5,702 nucleotides of DNA from IDS-8 sp965651325 (GTDB lineage Bacteria; Pseudomonadota; Gammaproteobacteria; Steroidobacterales; Woeseiaceae). Positions within the stretch are counted from its first letter, which is position 1. The number at the start of each line of letters is the position of its first letter. A model generated the notes under the pieces. The model saw only the letters and a program-made list of their open reading frames with translations. It was not told the DNA's origin and did no database searches. The DNA lies in the NCBI GenBank assembly GCA_965651325.1, contig CBFGSB010000193.1, positions 1 to 5,702 of the forward strand. Reading direction: 5' to 3'. A program made the translations under genes and the position numbers. Below, one piece after another: positions 1 to 5,267 of the stretch.

Positions 1-162
1 CTGCACAACGCGTCGACGCAGTTCGCGGACGGCGGCGAGTTCGGCATGGGCGCGGAGATCGGCATCGCGACGGGCCGGATTCACGCGCGCGGACCCGTGG
101 GCGCCGAGCAGCTCACGAGCTACAAGTACGTCGTGCGCGGCTCGGGGCAGCTACGCCCCTGA
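1..162 (+). CDS. proA: Glutamate-5-semialdehyde dehydrogenase (gamma-glutamyl phosphate reductase), C-terminal 53 residues; 5' end outside window
   Basis: This is the last part of ProA, which reduces gamma-glutamyl phosphate to glutamate-5-semialdehyde with NADPH, the second step of proline synthesis in the cytoplasm. Reading frame 1 is open from the window edge to a TGA at 160-162. The visible 53 residues carry the family's conserved C-terminal block: HNASTQFADGGEFG near the start, then GAEIGIATGRIHARGPVG and the near-terminal LTSYKYVVRG. These match the end of bacterial ProA closely, and the protein stops a few residues after this block, as ProA normally does, so the 3' end is intact. The catalytic cysteine and the cofactor-binding region lie upstream and cannot be seen. 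The next gene, alaC, starts 51 bp downstream on the same strand with no obvious terminator between them, so read-through is possible. Confidence 0.93.
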   Translation: MHNASTQFADGGEFGMGAEIGIATGRIHARGPVGAEQLTSYKYVVRGSGQLRP

Positions 163-213
163 AGTTCGCATCGCAGATCACGCGGCAAGCTCCAACAAGA
201 AGGAACAACGGGC

Positions 214-1410
214 ATGCAGTTCAACTTCCATCGTTTCGACCGGCTTCCCCCGTACGTGTTTGCCGAGGTCACCGCGCTGATGCTCGAAGCGCGCCGTGCG
301 GGGCGGGACGTTGTCGATCTCGGGATGGGCAACCCGGACCTGCCGACGCCGGCGCACATCCTCGAAAAGATCAGGGAGGTCGCGGCCAACCCGCGCACGC
401 ATCGCTACTCGGCGTCCCGCGGCATCCCCAACCTGCGCGCGGCAATCTGCGAATGGTACGCGCGCCGCTACGCGGTCGATCTCGATCCCGAGGCGGAGGC
501 CATTGCGCTGATCGGCTCGAAGGAAGGCCTTGCGCATTTCGTCCTCATGACTGTGGGACCGGGCGATAAGGTTCTCTGCCCGGACCCGGGCTACCCCATC
601 CACCAATACTCCGTGACGATCGCCGGCGGGGAGTTGCAGACGCTCCCGCTCGATAACACGGACGAGTTCCTGGCCGCGCTGGAGCGCACGATCCCGGAGA
701 CCCGGCCGAAGCTGCTGATACTGTCGTTCCCGCACAACCCCACCACGAACGTGGCGTCGGAAGACTTTTTTACCCGCATCGTCGCGCTGGCAAAGGAGCA
801 CGGGATCATGATCCTGCACGACCTCGCCTATGCCGAGGTCGCGTTCGACGGCTATCGGCCGCCGAGCATCCTGCAGGTGCCGGGCGCCTCGGACGTCGCG
901 ATCGAATTCACGTCGCTGTCCAAGAGCCATTCGATGGCTGGCTGGCGCGTCGGCTTCGCGTGCGGCAACGCGGAGATGATCCAGGCGCTGGCGCGGATGA
1001 AAAGCTATCTCGACTACGGCATCCCGACCCCCATACAGGTCGGGGCCATCGAGGCCTTGCGCGGGCCGCAGGACTGCGTGGACGAACATGCCGCGACCTA
1101 CGGGGCACGGCGCAATCGTTTGGTCGACGGACTGGCGGCACCCGGTGCCGGCCAATGGCTGGTCGACCGGCCGCAGGCAACGATGTTCGTGTGGGCGAAG
1201 ATCCCCGAGTCGCACAGGCACCTGGGCTCGCTGGAGTTCTCGAAGCGCCTGCTACAGCACGCCGACGTCGCGGTGTCGCCGGGGATCGGCTTCGGCACCG
1301 CCGGGGACAGGCACGTGCGCTTCGCGCTGGTCGAGAACGAGCAGCGGATTCGCCAGGCGGTGCGGGGTATACGGCGAATGCTGGAACGGGAGAGCGGATC
1401 AGCCCGTTGA
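214..1410 (+). CDS. alaC: Glutamate-pyruvate aminotransferase AlaC (class I/II PLP-dependent aminotransferase)
   Basis: AlaC makes L-alanine from pyruvate and glutamate in the cytoplasm using pyridoxal phosphate. The 398-residue product matches E. coli AlaC (YfdZ) nearly end to end from memory: FDRLPPYVF at 8-16, DLGMGNPD at 35-42, HRYSASRGIP at 63-72, IGSKEGLAH at 100-108. PLP-site residues are visible: NP at 175-176, HDLAY at 202-206 with Asp203, the Schiff-base lysine Lys237 in SLSKSHSMAGWR, Arg245 in the same motif, and the substrate-carboxylate arginine Arg369 in HVRFAL. Length is normal and nothing is missing. The ATG at 214 is supported by AAGAAGGA at 197-204, 9 nt upstream. The related fold LL-diaminopimelate aminotransferase is an alternative, but the AlaC-specific N and C termini argue against it. 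In many proteobacteria alaC is followed by hom and thrC; here an ATPase gene follows instead. Confidence 0.93.
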   Translation: MQFNFHRFDRLPPYVFAEVTALMLEARRAGRDVVDLGMGNPDLPTPAHILEKIREVAANPRTHRYSASRGIPNLRAAICEWYARRYAVDLDPEAEAIALIGSKEGLAHFVLMTVGPGDKVLCPDPGYPIHQYSVTIAGGELQTLPLDNTDEFLAALERTIPETRPKLLILSFPHNPTTNVASEDFFTRIVALAKEHGIMILHDLAYAEVAFDGYRPPSILQVPGASDVAIEFTSLSKSHSMAGWRVGFACGNAEMIQALARMKSYLDYGIPTPIQVGAIEALRGPQDCVDEHAATYGARRNRLVDGLAAPGAGQWLVDRPQATMFVWAKIPESHRHLGSLEFSKRLLQHADVAVSPGIGFGTAGDRHVRFALVENEQRIRQAVRGIRRMLERESGSAR

Positions 1411-1435
1411 TGCAACAGCGCCTTCAGGGCGAAGC

Positions 1436-1465
1436 TTGATAATCGCTCATGACGTGGGCGATAAT
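1436..1465 (+). promoter_or_regulatory. Predicted sigma-70 promoter of the DUF4143 ATPase gene
   Basis: TTGATA at 1436-1441 (5 of 6 to TTGACA) and GATAAT at 1460-1465 (5 of 6 to TATAAT) are separated by 18 bp. Transcription would start about 1472-1476, right at the ATG at 1476. It lies 26 bp after the alaC stop, so the ATPase gene probably has its own promoter. The call rests on sequence match only. Confidence 0.6.
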
Positions 1466-1488
1466 CGCTCACGTGATGAGCGATTGTC
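1438..1488 (+). repeat. Direct repeat plus palindrome overlapping the ATPase promoter and start codon (operator-like)
   Basis: The 12-mer GATAATCGCTCA occurs at 1438-1449 and again at 1460-1471, a period of 22 bp, about two helical turns. The second copy also forms an inverted repeat with 1477-1488: nine perfect pairs (AATCGCTCA 1463-1471 with TGAGCGATT 1477-1485) around the 5-nt spacer CGTGA, extended to twelve positions with one T/G mismatch. An inner 8-bp palindrome, TCACGTGA, sits at 1469-1476. The array covers the spacer, the -10 box, the predicted transcription start and the first codons of the ATPase gene. That is the expected placement of a repressor operator or a 5'-end RNA hairpin. 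No binding protein can be named. Confidence 0.7.
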
Positions 1489-2714
1489 CAGACTACCTGC
1501 CTCGGCATGCGGCCGGGCTACTGCAGGGGGCCTTGCAGGTGTCGCCGGTCGTCGTCGTGATGGGAGCCCGGCAGACCGGCAAGAGCACGCTGGTGCAATC
1601 CGAAGGCTTCCTCGGACAGCGGCTCTACCTGACGCTGGACGACCTCGCTGCCCGGGAGCGTGCTGCGACGGAACCCGACGAGCTTGTCGCGAGCGCCCCG
1701 CAGCTGACGCTGGACGAAATCCAGCGGGAGCCGGACCTCATTCTCGCCATCAAGCGCGCCGTGGATTCCGATCGGCCGCGCAGGCCGGGACGCTTTGTGC
1801 TCACGGGCTCGGCCAATCTCCTGCTGATGAAGCGAATTTCGGAGACACTGGCCGGCCGTGCCACTTACCTTGAGCTTTGGCCACTCACCCGGCGCGAGAA
1901 GCTCGGACTGGGGCGAACCGGCCTCTGGAGCGAGTTGATCGACCGCCCGGTCGACGACTGGTACGAGCTCGTCGTGGACCAGGAAGTGCCTGGCGCCGAC
2001 TGGCGGCTCGAATCCCGGCGCGGCGGTTACCCGACACCCGCCCTCGAGCTCCGCTCGGATGAAGCACGTGCGTTGTGGTTCGACGGTTACCTGCGAACGT
2101 ACCTCGAGCGCGACCTGCAGGACCTCGCCGCGATCGAGAACCTGGTCGATTTCCGCCGCCTCATGCGTGCGGCGTGCCTGCGGCTCGGCGGCCTCGTCAA
2201 CCAGACCGAGTTGGGGCGCGACACCCGAATTCCGCGTCCGACCGTGCAGCGATACCTGAACCTGCTCGAGACTTCTTACCAGCTCGTCCGACTGGAAAGC
2301 TATGCGGTCAACCGGACGAAAAGGCTCATCAAGTCGCCCAGGCTGTTCTGGAGCGATCCCGGTCTCGCGCTTCATCTCGCAGGTAATGACGAACCCACCG
2401 GCTTTCATCTCGAGAACCTGGTGCTCACCGACCTCATGGCCTGGCGCGATGCCCAGGTGCCGCGGCCGGAGATCCTCTATTGGCGCACCACGACCGGCCT
2501 CGAGGTAGACTTCGTCATCGAGCATGCGCGCGGGCTGCTCGCAGTAGAGATCAAAGCCGGCTCGCGCCCGGGATTGTCTGACACGAGCGGCCTCAGGGCA
2601 TTTCGCGAGGAGTACGGCGAACGATTCCTCGGCGGCCTGCTGCTGCACACCGGGGAAGAGACGCAGTGGCTCGGCAAGGAAATCCTGGCCGCGCCCTGGC
2701 ACCGAGTGGTTTAA
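1476..2714 (+). CDS. P-loop ATPase of the AAA_14/DUF4143 family
   Basis: A 412-residue predicted cytoplasmic ATPase of the widespread but poorly understood AAA_14-DUF4143 family; the cellular role is unknown. Numbering from the ATG at 1476: Walker A GARQTGKST at 30-38 (Lys36), Walker B LTLDE at 77-81 (Asp80, Glu81), a sensor-1-like VLTGSAN at 108-114, and the family's GRATYLELWPLTRRE at 127-141. A region rich in YLRTYLERDLQ follows at about 205-215, then a winged-helix-like segment at about 242-265. The C-terminal part resembles a PD-(D/E)XK nuclease fold, with GLEVDF at 341-346 (Glu343, Asp345) and VEIKAG at 357-362 (Glu358, Lys360), so the core nuclease-type residues are retained. An in-frame ATG at 1449 would add nine residues. 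I prefer 1476 because 1449 lies upstream of the predicted transcription start. Neither start has a Shine-Dalgarno, so leaderless translation is plausible. It has its own promoter and is unrelated in function to its neighbours. Confidence 0.92.
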   Translation: MSDCPDYLPRHAAGLLQGALQVSPVVVVMGARQTGKSTLVQSEGFLGQRLYLTLDDLAARERAATEPDELVASAPQLTLDEIQREPDLILAIKRAVDSDRPRRPGRFVLTGSANLLLMKRISETLAGRATYLELWPLTRREKLGLGRTGLWSELIDRPVDDWYELVVDQEVPGADWRLESRRGGYPTPALELRSDEARALWFDGYLRTYLERDLQDLAAIENLVDFRRLMRAACLRLGGLVNQTELGRDTRIPRPTVQRYLNLLETSYQLVRLESYAVNRTKRLIKSPRLFWSDPGLALHLAGNDEPTGFHLENLVLTDLMAWRDAQVPRPEILYWRTTTGLEVDFVIEHARGLLAVEIKAGSRPGLSDTSGLRAFREEYGERFLGGLLLHTGEETQWLGKEILAAPWHRVV

Positions 2715-2752
2715 AAGGCGCTATTTTCAACAGGTCCGCGCCGAGCCGACGC

Positions 2753-2769
2753 TGCACCGCAAACAGGCA
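2753..2769 (+). promoter_or_regulatory. Probable NtrC binding site, distal (weaker)
   Basis: TGCACC, 5 bp, then CAGGCA matches the NtrC consensus TGCACC-N5-GGTGCA at 9 of 12 positions: one perfect half and a second half keeping the outer GCA. Its centre at 2761 is 31 bp (three helical turns) from the centre of the better site at 2784-2800, and about 118 bp upstream of the predicted start. This resembles the paired NtrC sites upstream of E. coli glnA. On its own the site would be weak; the spacing is what supports it. Confidence 0.5.
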
Positions 2770-2783
2770 GCCGCTAACCGCCG

Positions 2784-2800
2784 CGCACCGTCGCGGTGCT
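2784..2800 (+). promoter_or_regulatory. Probable NtrC binding site, proximal (strong)
   Basis: CGCACC, 5 bp, then GGTGCT is a near-perfect palindrome matching the NtrC consensus TGCACC-N5-GGTGCA at 10 of 12 positions, with only the outermost base of each half differing. Its centre is about 87 bp upstream of the predicted sigma-54 start, a normal enhancer distance for an activator that loops to the promoter. It lies in a non-coding gap directly upstream of a glnK-amtB operon, a classical NtrC target. Confidence 0.75.
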
Positions 2801-2853
2801 TCCGTCCGCGCCTTTGAACGCGCAACTAACTGGAATCAAAAGAAACCCGGGAC

Positions 2854-2869
2854 TGGCACGATCCCTGCA
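2854..2869 (+). promoter_or_regulatory. Sigma-54 (RpoN) -24/-12 promoter of torF-glnK-amtB
   Basis: TGGCACG, 4 bp, CTGCA matches the sigma-54 consensus TGGCACG-N4-TTGCA with a single change. The invariant GG (2855-2856) and GC (2867-2868) are exactly 10 bp apart. Transcription should start about 2879-2880, giving a leader of about 25 nt to the torF GTG that contains its Shine-Dalgarno. Sigma-54 promoters require an activator, consistent with the NtrC-type sites upstream. Confidence 0.88.
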
Positions 2870-2892
2870 ATCCTCGCGCCCGGACAAACACC

Positions 2893-2900
2893 GGGGAGGA
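2893..2900 (+). promoter_or_regulatory. Shine-Dalgarno deciding the GTG start of torF
   Basis: GGGGAGGA is a strong ribosome binding site 4 nt before the GTG at 2905. An ATG at 2900-2902 overlaps its end but is out of frame with torF, too close to the Shine-Dalgarno, and not followed by a signal peptide. This fixes GTG at 2905 as the start. Confidence 0.75.
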
Positions 2901-2904
2901 TGTC

Positions 2905-3525
2905 GTGTTCAACAAAGCGCTGCTCGTGTTCGCGAGCGTATCGATCCTGCTGGCCACTCACGCACGTGCCGAGCTTGCGGCCAACGTCGGCTGGGCCAGT
3001 GACTACTACTACCGGGGCATCTTCCAGGCGCGTTCTTCGGCGTCCGGTGGCATCGACTACGCCGACAGCGGTTTCTATGCCGGCGCCTGGGCCGCCGACG
3101 TCGACGACGGTCTCGAGGTCGACGGCTACCTCGGCTACGCCCGCGAGATCGGGGGCGTTTCCCTGAGCGCCGGCTTTACCGGCTATTACTACACGCAGGA
3201 CTTCGACGACACGTACCAGGAAATCAACCTGGGAGCCGGTGTCGGGCTTTTGAGTGTCGACGTCGCTGTCGGCGAATACGGAAACTTCGACGGACCGACG
3301 CAGGGCTATAGCTGGTACGCGCTGACGCTCGAAAGAAACGGGTTCCACGGGCGGGTGGCCGGTTTCGCCCGCGACTTCGACGGCAGCTATGTCGAGCTCG
3401 GCTATTCGCGGGCGCTGGCCGAACTGGAGTTGGGCCTCACGCTGATCCTCGCCGACGACGATCTCGCCGGCGACTCCACGGAGTCGCTGGTCCTGACCAT
3501 CGGCAAGTCATTCGACATCGACTGA
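2905..3525 (+). CDS. torF: TorF family putative outer-membrane porin
   Basis: A 206-residue predicted outer-membrane beta-barrel of the TorF family (TIGR02001 type). The family's substrate is not established; the name comes from a Shewanella gene. The start is GTG with a strong Shine-Dalgarno. Residues 1-22 form a signal peptide: Lys4, a hydrophobic core LLVFASVSILLA, and cleavage after ARA at 20-22. The mature protein opens with the family signature SDYYYRG at 32-38, then GGIDY at 48-52 and SGFYAGAW at 55-62. It continues with alternating strands rich in Tyr, Gly and Asp (for example GYLGYAREIGG at 74-84 and GYYYTQDF at 93-100) and ends GKSFDID, close to the usual aromatic barrel terminus. 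It is the first gene of the sigma-54 operon, 11 bp before glnK. That suggests passage of a nitrogen compound, possibly ammonium, across the outer membrane, but this is inference from context. Confidence 0.9.
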   Translation: MFNKALLVFASVSILLATHARAELAANVGWASDYYYRGIFQARSSASGGIDYADSGFYAGAWAADVDDGLEVDGYLGYAREIGGVSLSAGFTGYYYTQDFDDTYQEINLGAGVGLLSVDVAVGEYGNFDGPTQGYSWYALTLERNGFHGRVAGFARDFDGSYVELGYSRALAELELGLTLILADDDLAGDSTESLVLTIGKSFDID

Positions 3526-3536
3526 GCGGGGACGCC

Positions 3537-3875
3537 ATGAAACTGATCATCGCAATCATCAAGCCATTCAAGCTCGACGACGTGCGGGAAGCGCTCTCGG
3601 ACATCGGTGCACACGGCATGACGGTAACGGAGGTGAAGGGCTTCGGGCGGCAGCGCGGGCATACGGAGCTTTACCGGGGCGCCGAGTACGTCGTCGACTT
3701 CCAGCCGAAGACCAAGATCGAGCTGGCCGTCGCAGACGAAGACGCGGACCGCGTGATCGAAACCATCGTGGACGCCGCGCGCACGGGACAGGTTGGCGAC
3801 GGGAAGATCCTGGTCGCCGACCTGGAACACATCGTCCGCATCCGTACCGGCGAGACCGGTACCAACGCGATCTGA
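3537..3875 (+). CDS. glnK: PII nitrogen regulatory protein GlnK
   Basis: GlnK is the trimeric PII signal protein that reads ATP/ADP and 2-oxoglutarate and blocks AmtB when nitrogen becomes plentiful. The 112-residue product has the standard PII length and all landmarks: N-terminal MKLIIAIIKPFKLDDVREAL, the T-loop at about 37-55 with YRGAEY at 46-51, and the C-terminal signature TGQVGDGKI at 83-91 with RIRTGE at 101-106. Tyr51, the uridylylation site used by GlnD, is present. Arg47, which in E. coli GlnK inserts into the AmtB pore, is also present, as are the nucleotide-contacting Lys90, Arg101 and Arg103. The ATG at 3537 is preceded by GGGGA at 3528-3532, and the gap to torF is 11 bp. Position next to amtB identifies it as GlnK rather than GlnB. 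It should be expressed from the sigma-54 promoter upstream of torF. Confidence 0.97.
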   Translation: MKLIIAIIKPFKLDDVREALSDIGAHGMTVTEVKGFGRQRGHTELYRGAEYVVDFQPKTKIELAVADEDADRVIETIVDAARTGQVGDGKILVADLEHIVRIRTGETGTNAI

Positions 3876-3886
3876 GGAGCGACGCA

Positions 3887-5170
3887 ATGCAAGACGTCAC
3901 GGAACTGAGCGGGCGCGTTACCGAGCTCGCGTACGCGCTCGATACCTTCTACTTCCTGGTCTCGGGCGCCATGGTCATGTGGATGGCCGCGGGTTTTTCG
4001 ATGCTGGAGAGCGGTCTCGTGCGCGCCAAGAATACCGCCGAGATCCTGACCAAGAACGTGGGCCTCTACTCGATCGCGGGCATCGTGTACATGTTTTCCG
4101 GGTACGCGATCATGTACCCGGGTGCCTTCGAAGGCGGGATTTTCCAGAGCCTGCTGTCGGTCGGCACCGGGATGCTCACGAGCGCCGACCACACGACCGC
4201 GGCCGTGCTCGCGAGCGGCGGCGAGATGTACTACTCGAGCCTCGCGGATTTCTTCTTCCAGGTCGTGTTCGCGGCGACGGCCATGTCGATCGTCTCAGGC
4301 GCGGTGGCCGAGCGCATGAAGCTCTGGTCGTTCTTCCTGTTCGCCGTGGTGATGGTGGGCTTCATCTACCCGGTGCAGGGTTTCTGGAAATGGGGCGGCG
4401 GTTTCCTGCAGGCCGCCGGGTTCCAGGATTTCGCGGGCTCCGGCGTCGTGCACCTCTGCGGCGCGATCGCGGCGCTCACGGGCGTCTTGCTGCTCGGGCC
4501 GCGCAAGGGCAAGTACGGCCCGGACGGGCAGGTCAATCCCATCCCCGGCTGCAACCTGCCGCTCGCGACCCTCGGCACGCTGATACTCTGGTTCGGCTGG
4601 TTCGGCTTCAACGGCGGCTCGCAGCTCTCGCTGTCCGGCGTCGACGACGCAAACGCAGTATCGCTCGTGTTCGTCAACACCAACATGGCGGCTTCCGGGG
4701 GGCTGGTGGCCGCGCTGCTGCTGGCACGCCTGTGGTTCGGCAAGGGCGACCTCACGATGGCGCTGAACGGCGCGCTTGCGGGGCTGGTCGCGATTACCGC
4801 GGAGCCGCTCGCGCCCGAGCCGCTCGGCGCGACGCTGATCGGCGCGGTCGGCGGCCTCCTCGTCGTGCTGTCGATCGTGACGCTCGACAAGCTGAAGATC
4901 GACGACCCGGTCGGCGCCATCTCGGTGCACGGCGTTGCCGGCGCCTGGGGCCTGCTCGCGGTGCCGCTGCACAACGAGGCGGCTACCCTGCCGGCGCAGC
5001 TTCTCGGGATCGGATCGATCTTCCTGTGGGTATTCGTGCTGAGCGGCCTCGCCTGGCTGGGCATACGCTCCTCGATCGGGCTGCGCGTCGCCGAGCAGCA
5101 CGAATACGCCGGGGTCGACCTGAGCGAATGCGGACTCGAAGCCTATCCTGAGTTCACGCGGGCGGACTAG
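3887..5170 (+). CDS. amtB: Ammonium channel/transporter AmtB
   Basis: AmtB is a trimeric inner-membrane channel that takes up ammonium during nitrogen limitation. The 427-residue product has the usual eleven-helix Amt pattern, beginning with a first helix at about 18-38; there is no separate signal peptide. Pore residues, with E. coli equivalents: Phe128 (F107) in FFFQVVF, Trp169 (W148) in KWGGG, Asp181 (D160) and the first pore histidine His189 (H168) in DFAGSGVVHL, Phe241 and Ser245 (F215, S219) in GWFGFNGGS, and the second pore histidine His348 (H318) in SVHGVAG. The cytoplasmic tail GLRVAEQHEYAG at 398-409 through ECGLEAY at 414-420 resembles the GlnK-contacting tail of E. coli AmtB, so regulation by the neighbouring GlnK is expected. 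The GAGGAG at 3874-3879 overlaps the glnK stop, 7 nt before the ATG, which indicates co-translation. No key residue is missing. Confidence 0.97.
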   Translation: MQDVTELSGRVTELAYALDTFYFLVSGAMVMWMAAGFSMLESGLVRAKNTAEILTKNVGLYSIAGIVYMFSGYAIMYPGAFEGGIFQSLLSVGTGMLTSADHTTAAVLASGGEMYYSSLADFFFQVVFAATAMSIVSGAVAERMKLWSFFLFAVVMVGFIYPVQGFWKWGGGFLQAAGFQDFAGSGVVHLCGAIAALTGVLLLGPRKGKYGPDGQVNPIPGCNLPLATLGTLILWFGWFGFNGGSQLSLSGVDDANAVSLVFVNTNMAASGGLVAALLLARLWFGKGDLTMALNGALAGLVAITAEPLAPEPLGATLIGAVGGLLVVLSIVTLDKLKIDDPVGAISVHGVAGAWGLLAVPLHNEAATLPAQLLGIGSIFLWVFVLSGLAWLGIRSSIGLRVAEQHEYAGVDLSECGLEAYPEFTRAD

Positions 5171-5195
5171 CGGCGCGGTGCGGGCCGCCAGGGAG

Positions 5196-5250
5196 CCTCT
5201 GCACAGGTCCGGACGACAGGATACCGTCCACGACCCGTGCAGAGGTTTCT
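5196..5250 (+). terminator. Long hairpin terminator after amtB, shared with the convergent receptor gene
   Basis: CCTCTGCAC at 5196-5204 pairs perfectly with GTGCAGAGG at 5237-5245. Inside it, GGTC 5206-5209 pairs with GACC 5232-5235 and GGACG 5211-5215 with CGTCC 5225-5229, leaving only small internal loops and a 9-nt apical loop. TTTCT follows on the plus strand, so it should stop transcription from amtB. The T tract is short. On the minus strand the hairpin is not followed by T residues, so for the convergent gene it may act only weakly or just protect the mRNA 3' end. Confidence 0.75.
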
Positions 5251-5267
5251 AACCCGGGGCCAGGCCG

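Noticed and set aside
178..1221. Long minus-strand open frame opposite alaC
   Set aside because: It is the antisense shadow of a well-supported aminotransferase gene in GC-rich DNA; the translation is Arg-rich and has no recognisable domain.
1518..2702. 394-residue minus-strand open frame opposite the ATPase gene
   Set aside because: The plus strand carries all the Walker and nuclease-type motifs; the minus-strand product shows no family features or credible start.
2714..2815. Inverted repeat AAAGGCGC / GCGCCTTT and a small GGCGC/GCGCC stem (2717-2742) after the ATPase stop
   Set aside because: The first pair is about 86 bp apart and the second stem is only 5 bp with a 16-nt loop and no T tract; neither makes a convincing terminator.
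2834..2846. Possible IHF site (AATCAA at 2834-2839) between the NtrC sites and the sigma-54 promoter
   Set aside because: Position would suit a DNA bend, but only the WATCAA half matches; the required TTR after four bases is absent.
3793..5151. 452-residue plus-strand open frame overlapping glnK and amtB
   Set aside because: It is out of frame with two unmistakable genes, extremely Arg-rich and of low complexity, typical of a frame-shifted shadow in GC-rich coding DNA.
5170..5188. Short GCGGC/GCCGC stem directly after the amtB stop
   Set aside because: Five base pairs in very GC-rich DNA with no T tract; the much stronger hairpin at 5196-5245 explains termination better.
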